A DNA stretch of 64,000 nucleotides from Hofstenia miamia (GCA_900660155.1 CABFPE010000128.1:1001385-1065384), one strand, 5' to 3'. Positions 1-13,190 are shown, counted from the stretch's first letter. The notes: generated by a model from the sequence alone, not told the origin. Program-made: numbers and translations.

Positions 1-3000
1 AATTGACATTCCGCACCAGGATTCCAAATTTACCTTAAAGCTACTGATAGTAACATGAAAGAATATCTGTTTTTGCATCTTCAAAAACTAGATTATACAC
101 GGAAATTTAGGCTAAGCATGTCAACTGTTGCATATACTTAAATATATTAAGTTCACATGTTAACAGTTTAGTTTTTATTAAATAAATTCTAAATATGAGT
201 ATTGATATCAGACAGAGAAACAGTTGTTTAAAATAAAATAGAAGCTCTGGTATTTAATACGTGTAATGAGCTAAATAACAGCTTGATCCTGCTTTCCAAA
301 TCAATTAATTCAGTCCAATTTTCAAAAAACTCCTCTTCATAAAGCTATTGTTATAATTTTTCTTTAAAGCTGCTTGTAATAGCAGTCTTTTAACTATAAA
401 TTATAATGCACGGTTCGCTTCTGAATGAATCAATGTCTCTAATCGTTATGAATTGATCAATTAATTAATTGCATGGGTGTAGATGTATGGTTTTTTGCAC
501 TTCATATACAACATATATCATAATTATACAAATTATGAAAATCAATATTTTGTAATATTATTATTATTTCTTTATGTGAAGGTGTATATCTTCAAGAGAC
601 AAATCACCATAATATATTGTGCATTTTTAAGAATTTCATAGCTAAATTCTAAACAAAACTATTTGAAATTGCTAAGCTCATTTTTGTCGATCAAAAATGA
701 TTCATTGAAAAAGAAGTCAAGCCAACATGAGTTTAAAACTATTGATTGCAAATTCAGTCACTCGTTGATTTAAAAAAATAACTTTCGAAGTACTAAGTGT
801 ATCGCCAACTAAAATCAGAATGTGAGTAAACAATGATTTGGTCTCGATTGTAGTCCTAAATCACCTGTTGCTCTATGTTCGTAAGTATGATTCCCTCCAG
901 ACAGAATTTGTGACTACGCCTCTGTTTAGCTTATTATTGCAAAATTTCTGACGAATTTTGATGATATTGGGCCGACCTACTCCAGTTTTAATAAAAAATG
1001 ACTTGGCTAAGGAATAAGAACATTCCATTTAATATGAATATAGTCAAAAGAGTATATCTGATACGCATCATCTTAATTTGTGAAAAAATGAAATGTATTT
1101 AGTAGATGTCTTTTCATATATATCAAAAGTAACTTTATCATTGCATTCAGTATTCTTCTATTTTGTAAAAACACGTCCTAAGTAAACTTCGAAATAAGTG
1201 TCTCATCTCATATTTTCATAATGAATAAATTTCCCTCTAATGATTTTGTATAACATTATCAATTTAAATGAATATTCCATTCAAAATGAATTGCGATCTG
1301 AAAAGTCGTCTTAGAAGTATTAAGTATTAACTAAAAGATATTTGCAAATTTAGATCTTAGTAGAATTTTTTTCAATGAAGTTAGAGGTCTCGTATAAAAT
1401 ATTATTTTTTTCCAAATGGAATTACAGTAGTTTATTGCACTGATGAGATGAAAATATTAATTTATGATTATATCAAATTTGTCACTTTGCTCGCAAATCT
1501 TAATTCAAATTAGTTAGTATCCTGAATTCTCAAATTAATGTTTCGGAAGTAAGTGCTAAGAACTCTCATCAGATTAAGACAAACTTAATTAATTCGTCAT
1601 ATTTCGGATGTGTTTCTGATTAATTGTTGGCATTACCACGAATATATTACCGGGGAGAGATTTGATTCACATAATTTCCACGTCGCATGTCCAAGGCCTC
1701 ACAAAGAGATTAGGATCCAAAATGTAAACCATATCATGTTTTATATAGGAAATCCATAATGAAAGTAAGACACATGATTTGAAAGTAAAAATATTTGTTT
1801 TAAATTTATTCCATGTATTATTGATAGCTATGTATATTATAATTTTTACAATATATGTTTAAAAAATAATATTTTTATATTTTTAATATACTTCAATTTT
1901 CTATAAATTTGAATTAAAAGGAAACTTAGCAAAACAACGACGAACTTGGCTAAATGGCAATATCCTTTTTTCCCAACCAGGGTCTTAGGTGGATTTTGAA
2001 ATGCTCGGTATTTGAAGTCTAAGTTGGGCCAAGGTTGTTGCTTTCCATTGTGATTTGTGTTGGGGTTTTACTAGGCTGAATACGCAATATACATGTATTT
2101 GAAATTGTGTTTATTGAGACTTGAGACTAAGTCATTGCGAGATTTGTTTTTTTAACCTAACTAGGAGTTTCAATAGGCTTTATTTGGTATTTAATAGATG
2201 AATAAACTTTAATCTTAAACAGCCTGAGATTTTTGAAAAATTTTCATGATCCTATAAAAAAAATTTAAACGATTATAGCTCCTTCGGCCTCGCGACCTCT
2301 GACTTTGCGCAAGGCACACCTCAAAGGGGTTTGAATATCTTTGCACTTATCAAGAAACAGTCAAAGTTATTTGTTGCCTCCAGGGACTCAAAACCTTCTA
2401 AATACATTAGCACTAGGTATAGAGAGAATTTAAAAATTTTTCAAAAAATGAAAAATTGTTAATCTTTTCAACAACCTCAGACACATCAATACGTTTTAAT
2501 AGAAATTTTCAACACTTTGCATTAAAGCATGCTCCCCAATGAACCTACCCGTGCCACAAGATTTTCAATCTTGGAAATTGGCTTGGAGAAATTTTTTTGT
2601 AAATGTGGTAAAAGCACTTTCTTTTTTAAAAAGGGCGCTGGGCTGTTTAAGGTTAAACAAACTATGTGTGGAGTTTTTAATATTTTGGAATGAAATAAGT
2701 AATAAATGTTATCATCATACATTGGTAAAATGATTTTTATTCACAGCTTTAGCATATGACACTCCTCATTTAACCATTTAATATTATAGGCTAATTCAAA
2801 GCATGGTAACACTTAATGCAAAAGAGTGTCTAGAATCACAACAAAATCGAGTCAATTATCGTAGGTGTATAGATGATATGCGTTTCCAATTACACTATTG
2901 AACATTCTAGACCATTGTAATAGTATTTCACCGCTGACGAAATTGTTCTGCTCAAATTATCAATTGCCTATTGTTGTGCATGAAAAGAACAAAACTATTT

Positions 3001-3200
3001 TCAGATTTCGTGCTAAGAATTGAAGTAACGTTAGTTTAGACTAAGTAGAAATTTATGCATTGTCATTTTAATGCCCTAAGCTAAAAATAAATATTTATGA
3101 ACTTCAACATTATGGGGGCAGGTAGATTACTAGCAACGTGTAAAATAATAAATGGTATTGGAATATATCGTTTAAATTCTAAAAATTATAGTAAAAACTA
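1..3200. other. AT-rich stretch, no supported gene
   Basis: No recognisable coding sequence, RNA gene or repeat was found here. Around 1920-2400 the base composition is a little less AT-rich, but no frame there reads like a known protein. Two opposed open frames of about 65 codons near 2522-2733 overlap each other and lack recognisable motifs. Confidence 0.5.
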
Positions 3201-3225
3201 TAGTTGGCTGCAAAAAAATGAGACT
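3201..3225 (+). repeat. Left terminal inverted repeat of the Tc1 element
   Basis: This 25-bp end pairs with 4461-4486 in inverted orientation; the only difference is seven versus eight A residues in the internal run. Confidence 0.92.
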
Positions 3226-3430
3226 GAAAACCTATTTTTTCACGCTTTGTGGAAACGTATTGAGACGTTTTAGAGGAAAACTTTAAAAATAAAAGACAAC
3301 GAGAATTTTGTGAACTTTAAAATGGTCAAACAAAAAAGTTAATTAATTAAACTGGTACTTCGTAATTATTTGAAAACACTTACCAAACAAATTGTTTTGC
3401 TTTGCAAAGTTTCTACTTGATTTCTTCGGA

Positions 3431-4372
3431 ATGGAAACGTTGGAACAGCTTGAAAACGCCTTTGCGACATCGCAAATTTCTCGATCAACTTATTTTCGAA
3501 AGCTGAAAAAAATTCGACAAGGAGAATCTCTCAAAAGAAGAAAAGGAAGTGGACGCCCTCGAAAAATTATTGGAAAATTCATTCAGAAAACAGTCGCAAT
3601 TGCTCTCAAAAATCCCTATATTTCTGGGAAAAAAATTGCAAACCGACTTCAAACTGAAGCCGACATCTCTGTGCATGAAACCACAGTTCAGAGAACACTG
3701 AAAAAAAGTGGAGTTACAAAAATTGGCAGAAAAAATCGACTTCTGATTACAAAAGAACATCAAGAAAAAAGATTAAATTTCGTGAAAGATTGGAAAGACT
3801 ACACTTTTGAAGATGTTTGGATAACTGATGAGTGCGTATTTCAACTACACAGAAACAAAGTACAAGTGTGGTCGTCAAAGAAATGTCCAAGACCAACAAA
3901 AGCGGTTCCAAAGTTCGACCAAAAAATTATGGTTTGGGGAGCACTTTCCTATCGTGGGTTTTATTTGAAAATTTTAGACGGAAAAGCCACAATCGACAGT
4001 CAAAGATATTGCCAAATTATAGCTGAATTTATGCCTTATGCTGATGCTTTATATGATGATGGATGGATACTCCAACAGGACGGAGCAACCCCGCACACGT
4101 CAGCAAAGACAAAAAATTGGTTTTCTGAAAATAATATCCAGTTTTTGCAATGGCCACCAAGTTCTGCTGATCTTTCTCCAATCGAAAACGTGTGGCAGAT
4201 ATTGAAAAATGACGTTGAAAAGAAAAATCCGAAAAATATATCCGATTTAAAAGAAAAAATCCAAGAAAGTCAACACATTTTGACATCTGAAATGAAGTCC
4301 AATTTAATGAAATCAGTTTCAGTTCGTTTGAGTGAAGTTATTTCTACAGGAGGAAAACCAATTAGACTTTGA
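3431..4372 (+). CDS. Tc1-type transposase, intact (313 aa)
   Basis: DDE transposase that would bind the element's ends, excise it and reinsert it at TA. I chose the ATG at 3431 (METLEQLENAF) because it directly opens the helix-turn-helix region. An in-frame ATG at 3392 would add 13 residues unlike the family. The N-terminus has two helical DNA-binding segments joined by a GSGRPRK hook (about residues 41-47). The catalytic triad reads WITDECVF (first D), LQQDGATPHT (second D) and SADLSPIENVW (E). There are 34 residues between the second D and the E, giving DD34E as in classical Tc1. KIMVWGALS and the WPP motif before the glutamate also fit. The length is slightly below the usual 340 or so. No stop or frameshift lies within it. 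No nuclear localisation signal was verified. Confidence 0.95.
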   Translation: METLEQLENAFATSQISRSTYFRKLKKIRQGESLKRRKGSGRPRKIIGKFIQKTVAIALKNPYISGKKIANRLQTEADISVHETTVQRTLKKSGVTKIGRKNRLLITKEHQEKRLNFVKDWKDYTFEDVWITDECVFQLHRNKVQVWSSKKCPRPTKAVPKFDQKIMVWGALSYRGFYLKILDGKATIDSQRYCQIIAEFMPYADALYDDGWILQQDGATPHTSAKTKNWFSENNIQFLQWPPSSADLSPIENVWQILKNDVEKKNPKNISDLKEKIQESQHILTSEMKSNLMKSVSVRLSEVISTGGKPIRL

Positions 4373-4460
4373 TGCTTTATAGTCCTTTAATGTATCTTTA
4401 AAATCTTACCTTTCTTGAGTTGTTACGTTCAGTAGTTCAAAAGTAATATGCCTTTTTTCT

Positions 4461-4486
4461 AGTCTCATTTTTTTTGCAGCCAACTA
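4461..4486 (-). repeat. Right terminal inverted repeat of the Tc1 element
   Basis: Inverted counterpart of 3201-3225, followed by the TA target duplicate at 4487-4488. Confidence 0.92.
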
Positions 4487-6259
4487 TAAGCTTCCCAATG
4501 TGTAATATATATTCAAAAATTTTTTTAATTTTGCCTGTCATTGCTAGGATGGTTAGCAGAATGCGAAGTTCAAATATTTGATTGAGCTCGGGAAAAATTA
4601 CATTTAGGATATAATATTTTGTGTTCAAATTATGAAAAAAATCATTTTCTTTCCATATGAAATCTGAGGGAGACAAACCAAAGGCAAAAACGTTTTTTGA
4701 CAACATTTTTTTCCTGCAACACTCTAGAATCGTGCGTGCAAATGAAATTTGAAATATCTTTTGTTTCCCCTTGCATTCGAATTTAATTTTGTTGTGATGA
4801 ACAAACACCTATTTTGAAATATAAGAAATTAATATCTATCTGAAAAATATAAAGCTTGTTAAAATATTGAAATTGTATCCATTTACCAAATAAAACGTTG
4901 TGTAGATGGAGATATATGTGAACGTTGACTTCAAAAAATTATGTATTTTGAAAATCAACTAGTCTATTTCTAAATTAACAACTGCTAAATAATAAATGAA
5001 TTAAGAAATAATACTACTAAATGCTTAAAATTTCAGAACCGTACCCGGAAATTTAGCGTTGTTACATATTTAATAAGTAATATTTTTCTATAAAATATGA
5101 ATTTGCACTAGAAGATATTGTAATTTCATGATCATGTGTTTTGCTTAATCTTAAGCCATCTGGCGTGCAGTTACCAGGATAAACCATTTTCCAAGTTTAG
5201 AAAGAAGCCTGCTTCTGAATATGTGCAAAGAGATGCAAACCCATTAAGGTATGACGTGCGCACAGTCAGATGAAAGAGGAAGCTCTCCTCTATGACGTGA
5301 TGGTTTCAGATTGAGCATAGTTTTAATAGTGTTTGAGTTATAAGCTATACATTTTTATAGGATGAGTCTTAGATTAACGCAATAAATTTAATGTATTAGG
5401 TTAGATTATATTAAACGAAAATCATTCTCAAATTCGACAACTCTTCATGTGCTATGTTGGAAATGAGGTTACACATCTAGACATTATAATTTTTGGAAGT
5501 TGACGAGTAGTGAACAATGTGGTAGCGACTGGGCATAAAGGTTCGGAACCAATTTCTTGTGAGCATTATTAAACACACTTCCGTTTCCGTCGATTTCTTA
5601 GTGTGAAAGAAAAGAATATAATTTGCGTTTCATGCTGGTGATTTACACTGTCATTCATTGCTTTAAAAATATAGATCTAGATATAGAATGGGGCTCTGCT
5701 ATATCGATATCACTGCAAATTAAGATCACATAAAAAATGCAGACCATCCTTAATTGTGGGAAAAGTTGTAACAAAAAATTTTCTTATTTCTGACTGTTAA
5801 TCCCATCTGGTCTGCCAGTTTCAGTTGTTGAAAGCACCGATCTCACATTGGTTATTCTTGAAATATTGATGATTAAGGGGCAATAAGTCTTTTTCATAAT
5901 GCCTTGAAATTCTTTTCCGCAATGTCATTGATGATGGAGTAATCTGATGGAATATTCTAACTTTGCTGTTGATCGTAAATGATCTATTTAACACAGAACG
6001 TTCTTTGCTAAAAACATCGTGGCTTTAGGATTTAAGAGTCAAACGAATGGTTGTAAGTGCTAATTGGGATAGGGGATTTGACCTACTTTGTTAGACTAAA
6101 ATATGTATACTAAAAAGGTCAAGTAAGAACCGCGAGGCCCAGAGAAAGTCGGTATCAAACATAGTCATAGAGCCGTTTTGTTAGGCATTCAGAAACTGTG
6201 ACAAGGACTATTGGAAGTTTAGTTGTGCATTGTAAATTTGTAAATATATAGATTAATCT

Positions 6260-6284
6260 TATATATATATATATATATATATAT
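6260..6284. repeat. (AT)n microsatellite
   Basis: About twelve AT dinucleotides in a perfect run. Confidence 0.95.
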
Positions 6285-6845
6285 GCAGTATGTTGCAAGG
6301 GTATGTTTACAAGTGAATTTTTTAACTATTATGACTGATTTCTTTGGTTTCTTTGGCGCAAACTCTTTTTGTGATAACTGTGTGTATAAAATCAATGATA
6401 ACTAACAAAACCACTCTATCGCCTTAAATCTCTTGTTGCAAAAACATGCTTACAAAAAAATACAATGCAAAATAAGTTTTAAAAGTCGAGATTTATTTCC
6501 AATCCACATTCCCCTCAATTTAATGCATTTAACAAGTTTTTTTTGTCCACGATTTATATATATATTGAGATTAATTGTACTCTATTAAAATTTAATGAAG
6601 TAAAGATATGCACTTATAGGCAAAATGGTGTTGATATAAAAGGATTAAATAAGATAAATTTAGAACTTTATGATTGAATTGAAATCTAGTCCATATAGCA
6701 ACAAGCCGAATTTAAACGTATTGAATTGATGCATCTTTTCCCTCAAATTTAATATTTCTTAAAATAGTGGCCCTTTCCTACAATTTCTATTGTTCTGTAA
6801 TATCGTAATCATTGTATTCAATTTATTTTGAAAATTGAAAACAGA

Positions 6846-6951
6846 ATTACTTAACCGGATTTTAACCTGATTAACCGGTCCTTGCAAATTAACCAGCTTT
6901 GAATCGACTGGACCGCCTTAACCGGTTTTAACCTGACCAGACCCAGTAGTA

Positions 6952-6978
<27 letters not shown>
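6846..6978. repeat. Degenerate AACCGG repeat next to (AT)n
   Basis: TTAACCGG or close variants recur at least three times between 6850 and 6930, partly as inverted pairs with AACCGGTTTTAACC. A perfect (TA)n run follows at 6952-6978. Such motif clusters often form the subterminal part of non-autonomous DNA elements, but no ends were found. Confidence 0.5.
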
Positions 6979-6982
<4 letters not shown>

Positions 6983-9246
6983 GTCGTGTTCATTGAACCT
7001 TTTGGGCAAACGGGAATGTGATGAATGTAATTTAGATTTCACAGCAGTGGTAAATACCATTAATGTCAAAATAACCCGCAATAATTTTAGTAATTTAAAA
7101 ACTAAAATCTATTTTTAAATCACACATGTAGCAGTCGGAGTTGAAAATGGGCCGATAAATTGTGTTACAAGAAATCACCTAAATTATTTCACTAACAGCT
7201 TACTTAAATTTTCCATTAATTTTAATTAAACTTTGTTTTTATTTATCAATAAATATAAGGAATATTTAATATATACAAAATTCTAGTGTTATATGAAAAA
7301 TTCTTTCAATGATTAAAGAGAAAATTATGGACGACCACGTGTAATTAATAGGGATATTGTAGCTCGATCCAAAAATATCGGTAATGGGAATTTACCTTCA
7401 AGTGAACAAAATATCACCTTGTGTACTGCAAACTTAAGTGATTTTTTTGCGAAGCGAATGCATACAATTTCATAATTTTGTGAGGTAGCTTTTCACGTTG
7501 ACTTGAGTATTGAGCCTAACCATGGCCAATATTTAACCCCTGCTTTGGTGAGAATTTGTGCAATGAATTATTCCTAGGACTGACGTACGTGAAACATTCG
7601 ATTTTTATAAAACATTGAAATTTTTCGAACGCCTAATGTTCACATAATAAGAGGTCAATAACCTATGGGAGCAACAATTGATTGTCACATTTAGTTAAAA
7701 AATGTTTTCTTTAATTAGGGTTAACACTTTTCACCAGGCTTTTGAAAAAATATGTATGGGTGTAGGTTAGATGTAGTGATTGGTTCCTAGCTTTCAGTAA
7801 CACCTATAATCGTAGCTGTGGTTAACGCCGTTGCCGACTAAACTCATATTAGTAATACATAAATGTAGATAGATATAGAAACTTCCTATTTGGCTTTAAC
7901 ATGTCAGCTACAATAATGACCTGTAAGTCCACACATTTTAACTCAATCCCGTACTGTTCCCATCCAGTGTTTTGCTTTTTGTATTATTTACCCAAGACTA
8001 TAACCTATACAATTTGACTTTTTAAAACTAATACTCGGCTGCTGCAACTTAACACTATTTTTATTATTATTATTATATTCTTAGCTCCAGGAAAAAATAA
8101 TTAAGCGCATTTCTGCCATATTTTTTGGGTGGGGTTGCGCACTTTCAAAAATGGGAAAATTTTATGGGAGAACCTTGGCCAAAATGCTAAAATCTTGCTA
8201 TTAGAAATAGCTGTATATTTCTTATAGGTGGCTAAAATTTTGATGCCTTCAAATCCTTTCCTTTAAAGGCAGGCAGAATTGCACAAAAATTTGCATCAAG
8301 AAAAATTTTTTACTTGCATTGATTTAAGTGACATTTACAAAATGTAAGCATGTCAAGTTCTCGACAGTACAAAAATTGTCGTCTTTCCGTCAAGATAGAG
8401 TTCATAACTGTAAATACTCTCTCAATATCACACGATACCAGAGATGCATTACGGTAATACACCACATCCATGTATACACCGTGCTCGATATTCCCATTTT
8501 TAGAATAGTTTCAAAATTTTGTAATTCTACTAATCTGGATTCTTGTCGAGCAATGTTTTAAGTTTCTCTAAAAATGTTGATTTATTTCAGTCGTAGAAAT
8601 GTTCTTCTACTGCAACTGATTTGATAGAAATGAGCCAGAATATCGACATGTTCTTATGTATAAAAACATGCTTCCAGTCCGGTACCCCAATCGGAGTCTA
8701 GCAATTGCGAAGAAAGAGCGAGAACAGTGTGTTATTTAAAATATTGTTGTCTTCGACAATTTTTTTTGAAAAATAAACAAGAATTGAGTCAATTTTTAAG
8801 AAATATCAGTCATGCTGTACTGACATTTCTCAGAAAAAAACTTAATTTATGCCAAAGACCAAAATGTTGTGCTAAAAGTGGAAAGGTGTATGTTGCGTCA
8901 CGTAAATTAATCCTAATAGTTAAGAAATCTAGATACAAAAGCAGCTACTCATTTTTGGTTAACTGCACACCTCTAGTTAGACGCCTTTATTTATGTTGCA
9001 AGTTAATTTTTTGAGCAGGAAATGTAACTGGGAATTCAAACTTTGGTGATCATTTTTTAGACAAAAACTCTGCTTTTAAGACTAAATTTTTTCGTATCCT
9101 TAACAAATTTTCAAAATTTTTTAGCGCAGTGTAACACACTTACTTTTACAATCTGTGATTGTTTCTTTAAAAAATTCGTAAGAATAAAAATGTATTCAAA
9201 ATCTGAGGACACCACAAAGTAAAGTATTGTTTCTTTTTCCACTTAC

Positions 9247-9301
9247 GCCTGCAAACTGCAACACGACCTCTGCACGTAAAAGCGAAACTTGAGCGGTCTA
9301 C
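9247..9301 (-). CDS. Candidate internal exon, unknown gene
   Basis: Read on the minus strand, a strong acceptor (TTATTTGTTGTAG) and a strong donor (GTAAGTGG) enclose 55 bases. The block is clearly richer in G+C than its surroundings and is open in two frames, one reading VDRSSFAFTCRGRVAVCR. The composition shift and the paired consensus signals are direct observations. That it is an exon is inference. No partner exon was found, so gene identity and frame are unknown. Confidence 0.3.
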
Positions 9302-9550
9302 CTACAACAAATAAAACAATTTAGTTTAATTGTTGCTCTCAAGAGCTTTATAACGCACTATTAACGGACCATTAGTACAAGAAGAATTTCAACAAATCGG
9401 ATGTTTTATTCAAAATAGATCTTCAAGTACTCCTGACAAAGAAACATTTTTGCACACATGGTTACCATAAATAGGGAGTACATTTGCCCATAGATGTGTC
9501 CATGTTCGACCACTTTCAAATTTAGAATTTAGTAGGTCTGGAGAAAATAG

Positions 9551-9727
9551 TTTGAAAAAGTGAACGCAATCGATTGTATCTTCGTGGATGCAATAAGCAG
9601 TTTGGGATTAAGCCGTAAAAATGGTCAGTCATGTCTCAACAAACTTTACGAAACATCGAACTTGGAATTACATGTCGGTGTTCGCCGAATAGTCTGTTCC
9701 ACTTATTTACAGTTCAACAGACACTAA
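9551..9727 (+). CDS. Candidate coding fragment, unknown protein
   Basis: A 58-codon frame open between TAG at 9548 and TAA at 9725 has a protein-like composition, for example CIFVDAISSLGLSRKNGQS followed by CLNKLYETSNLELHV. It has no ATG start, so it would have to be an exon or a remnant of a longer gene. Another frame just upstream (about 9466-9567) is also open and reads CVHVRPLSNLEFSRSG, which hints at a frameshifted older coding region. A good acceptor (CCACTTATTTACAG, ending at 9714) and a donor at about 9763 enclose a third open block. No family was recognised; a decayed transposon gene is as likely as a host exon. Confidence 0.22.
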   Translation, partial: FEKVNAIDCIFVDAISSLGLSRKNGQSCLNKLYETSNLELHVGVRRIVCSTYLQFNRH

Positions 9728-10080
9728 TGCGATCAGTGTTCGATATTTAATTGAAAAAAGGTAATTGGAAACACTTAATGAAAAACAGTATTTCTGTGGG
9801 AAGTTAAATGGAGTCCATTGAAGCGAATATTCGCTTCCTATTAGCAGTATAAGGGAAGTTCATCACTTGGAAACATTTGGAGGAGTGTATTTTTAGAATT
9901 GACAAGCCCTCCTTCGGAATTAATTTAAAGCTTTGAGTTATTGGAATTATTGTAAGTCGAGTAATAGCTCATTTATTTGGGAATTTCGAATTTATAGAAA
10001 AGTTCACACAATCAAGTTTAGCACATAAATCTGTTCTTCTTCTATTTTATCTTCTTTTAATCATCTTAGTTAGCTTGTCA

Positions 10081-10440
10081 AAGAGCCAAAATTCTTAAGT
10101 TCGGCTCGACTCTTTTTGATTTTGAAAATTTTCTCGTTTGCTCGACTCGCCAAACAGAACTTTTCAATAAGGCCTGTTTCTTAAAAAGCTTTGTGCTCCC
10201 TCGTGATTTTTTTGCATTTATTAAGCATATATAATAAGACTATAAGAAACCCAAAAAATGTACTTTGAATAAAACAATGAGAATATTTTGTTGGATCCGA
10301 TTAATAGCGTTCAAATTATGGGGACTAATTTGCCCGAAAATGGAAAACAATAAAATAGCTATGTTTAAACCAGACTCATTGTATGTCTTATTCAGTGTTC
10401 AAGCTCGACTGGGCTTGTTATAAGCGCGGCTCGTTGAAAA
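10081..10440 (+). repeat. Dispersed repeat with GCTCG motifs, copy 1
   Basis: It shares order and wording with 63661-64000: GGCTCGACTC near the start, CTCGACTCGCC followed by an AGAAC block, then a TTGTGCTC block, an AATAAGA block and CAAGCTCG near the end. The two copies are well diverged. The first and last parts contain GAGCC/GGCTC elements that can pair imperfectly, suggesting a non-autonomous DNA transposon. Confidence 0.55.
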
Positions 10441-12660
10441 GTTCTTTTGAAGAAACTTCCAACAACTTTGTCACAAAGAATTTCCCCAAAACAACTTCAT
10501 CAGCAAAACTATTCATCAAAAACTTTGCGGTGAAGTTACATGTTTTACACCTGATTTTCATTGTTGCTTTTTACCTTGAACTCAGATTTCTTTATTATAC
10601 ACTCATTTATATAAACCTCATTTAAAATTAGTTGATTAATTCAAAGTGAGATCATATTTTGGCTTAAATTAGAATTAATGATTACATTGCAATCTGAATA
10701 TTATTCTTTCTTCAAAGACATCATGCAGTCAACCCATTAATACACATTTGAGACACACTTATTTAATTACGTGGCAAAAATCCTGTTTGTAGTTGTAATG
10801 AAATTTTCAGAAAGATGGCGCCATTAATTCTATTTAAATATGATACAGAATCAATAATTTAATTATTTTGGTAAATTATTGGGCGCAGTTTGCTATCTTT
10901 AGACTCAAATGACCGCTTTTATGTTGGATTTCTTTAATTTGACTTTATAGGTAAGCTATAAAACATTTTCCCGGTCAAAGAAATTTGGTTTGTTACAAAA
11001 GTCTTAATATTAGTCATATTGGGGTGGCTCTATTGTTTCATCAACTATGCTAATTAATTATCAAGTTACAATATTACATGAAATTTAATTCGGTTTACAT
11101 CAGAAGTCGTTTTCAAAAAATTAAAACATCCTTCCAAAATTAAGTACTATACATGTAATGGTAGAATTTTACAAAAATTGCAAAAAAAATGAGCTGCAAA
11201 TTTTAAAAACATTTGCTAAACATCAATAAAAAGCAGTTTAAAAGTACATAGTTCACACATCAGGCACTACTAATAGCTGCAAATTCTGAAATAACCTAGA
11301 TATTCTACTTAACTAATTTAGAAAATTGATGAAACTTAATTTCCTTCCAAATAACATCGTCTATATTGGTCAAAACAACTTAACAAAACTTCACTACATA
11401 ATGATTTCCTAGAATTAGAACTTAACTAATTAATGAATTATTTATTGATACATAGCATTTTGTAAACTAGAAATAAAACTATTGAGGGAAAAAATGAAAA
11501 ACCGATTAAAAATTATTATAATTTAAATGGAATTACTTCTATACTATTACTATATACAATGCTATTTTACTTAAAAACGATATTTTGTTATCTTTTTTCT
11601 ATTTTTAGATAGAACCCAATATAAGATTTTTGCTAGCGTCTAATTTTTCGATAGAAAATTTTAGCAAGATTCCATTTGTCAATGTAATTCACTGTGAACA
11701 ACTAACTGCAGTGCGATTGAGCTAGTATCTTTATACTCCGTACTAGTAATGTGCGGGTAGAGCTTTTATAACGCGATACTCACCCATCAAATATTGCTCT
11801 CTTATCCGTTCCACCCGTACCCGATAAAAATATGTGCACCCGCAGGTCGTTTCTCCGAAATCTGATGCAAAAAAACATAAAATATTTTATATACTTCGCC
11901 ATTATGTAACGCTTTGGTACCATTCCAAATTTCAAAAATCAATTTCAATAATAATAAATTTACATTTGAAGAGAAATAACCTAAGAAAAAACTCATATAA
12001 AATTATTTAGTACATGTTGATAACTGTCTTAAAATATAATTAAAAATACACAATTGAACAAATAACATTGACACTTGCAATATTAAAAATTCATTATTTG
12101 TTACATTAGAGATTACTTATCCATTATGTTTTTGACAACATCCATTACAATTCCTTGTAATAAGGGCGTCAGAATTCTACCATTTCAATACCCTAAATAG
12201 GCATTTTTAAATGTCCTTATAATCTGCGAAAATAACAAAGGCCTTCACGCTTTGCTAATTGATTTGGAAGTAACCTGGTAATTATATTCTCATAAATTAC
12301 ATCACTTTCATTTATTGCTATTAGGTGTATTACTCAAATCGAAATCGAACCTAGCAAAAAATGAAAAGCCAGTTAGGCAGCACTGGTGATGGTAATTGTA
12401 AATTTCTAATGTTTTCTTTATTCAAAGTATTTTCTTACAACTTTTAAAGTTAAGAATAAAAAAGTGTTTATTGAGTTTATTTAGACATAAAGATGTCACA
12501 TTTTGCTAGATATAACTTCCAGTTGTCATAGTGAAATCTAAAGATGTTGTATTTTTTATTGAGTTGAAAGATCATTTTGTTGTTCTTGGTTTGAAAATAT
12601 ACCGCTGACAATTAATATACATGCAAAATTCTAAACACTTTACATGTGCTGATATTCCCT
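10441..12660. other. AT-rich stretch, no supported gene
   Basis: Only short open frames without recognisable motifs were found, and no clear repeat. Confidence 0.5.
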
Positions 12661-13190
12661 ATACGTTAGGGTTTTCCATATTTTGGTCAATTTTGAGAAG
12701 CTGCGTTTGAACAACCTGATGTGGTGCAGTTTTGTCTAAAAATCACTGTGAAGAAAAAAAATTTGAAATTGGTTGAATTTTAGGTCCCTCTCAAAATTAC
12801 ATTGTTAGGGAATCCTCTGTTGCCAAATATGAATATATTTTTATTTCTGCGTTATTTCCAATAATTAAAGACTAAATCGACAAAACATCATTGATAAAAT
12901 GTTTTAGGAATTTTCAGGAATTTACAAAGATTAATTGAATTTAAAAGCCTTGAGGCAAACATTTACTTAATGGCTCTTCCTTTAATAATGTATGACGTTG
13001 TATTGTAATTTGAACTTTTATTTTACACCTACAAGCATATTATGGTTACATAATTGGCAGAATTGCTTTGTCTTAAATACTTAATTATTGCTATGCAGAT
13101 CCCATCATTAATAGGTTGATTTTATCAAGACTCTATCAACCTATGAAAAATACATTTGCATAGCTCAATATGAACAAACTTTTAAGACTA
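12661..13190 (+). repeat. Long-inverted-end repeat, copy 1 (3' part lost)
   Basis: This is homologous along its length to 41430-42000. The left end (GTTAGGGTTTTCCATATTTTGG) matches 41432 onward. The block ACATCATTGATAAAATG matches 41660, and the middle with TTAATAATGTATGACGTTG matches 41800. The right inverted arm seen in the second copy is not found here. This copy gives way to an (AT)n tract and Penelope fragments at about 13200. Confidence 0.7.

Larger units (their letters stand above)
3201..4486 (+). mobile_element. Tc1-like DNA transposon, apparently whole
   Basis: A 1286-bp element bounded by inverted repeats that start TAGTTGGCTGC at 3201 and end GCAGCCAACTA at 4486. A TA dinucleotide lies just outside each end (3199-3200 and 4487-4488), as expected for the TA target duplication of the Tc1/mariner superfamily. 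The inverted repeats match over about 25 bp, differing by one base in an A/T run, then diverge. One transposase gene fills the interior. Length, target site, short ends and catalytic signature all fit Tc1. The open gene together with near-identical ends suggests recent insertion. Confidence 0.95.
4487..9246. other. AT-rich stretch, no supported gene
   Basis: Apart from the microsatellites and the AACCGG repeat listed separately, no gene can be supported. A 123-codon minus-strand frame at 4437-4808 runs into the right end of the Tc1 element and looks accidental. Isolated splice-like signals exist (for example near 7390) but enclose only about 30 bases. Confidence 0.5.

Noticed and set aside
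2522-2733. Two overlapping open frames of about 65 codons on opposite strands
   Set aside because: Neither shows a motif or splice context, and overlapping opposite frames are typical of chance.
4437-4808. 123-codon minus-strand open frame
   Set aside because: It runs into the right inverted end of the Tc1 element, has no motif, and one frame of this length is expected by chance in an AT-rich window of this size.
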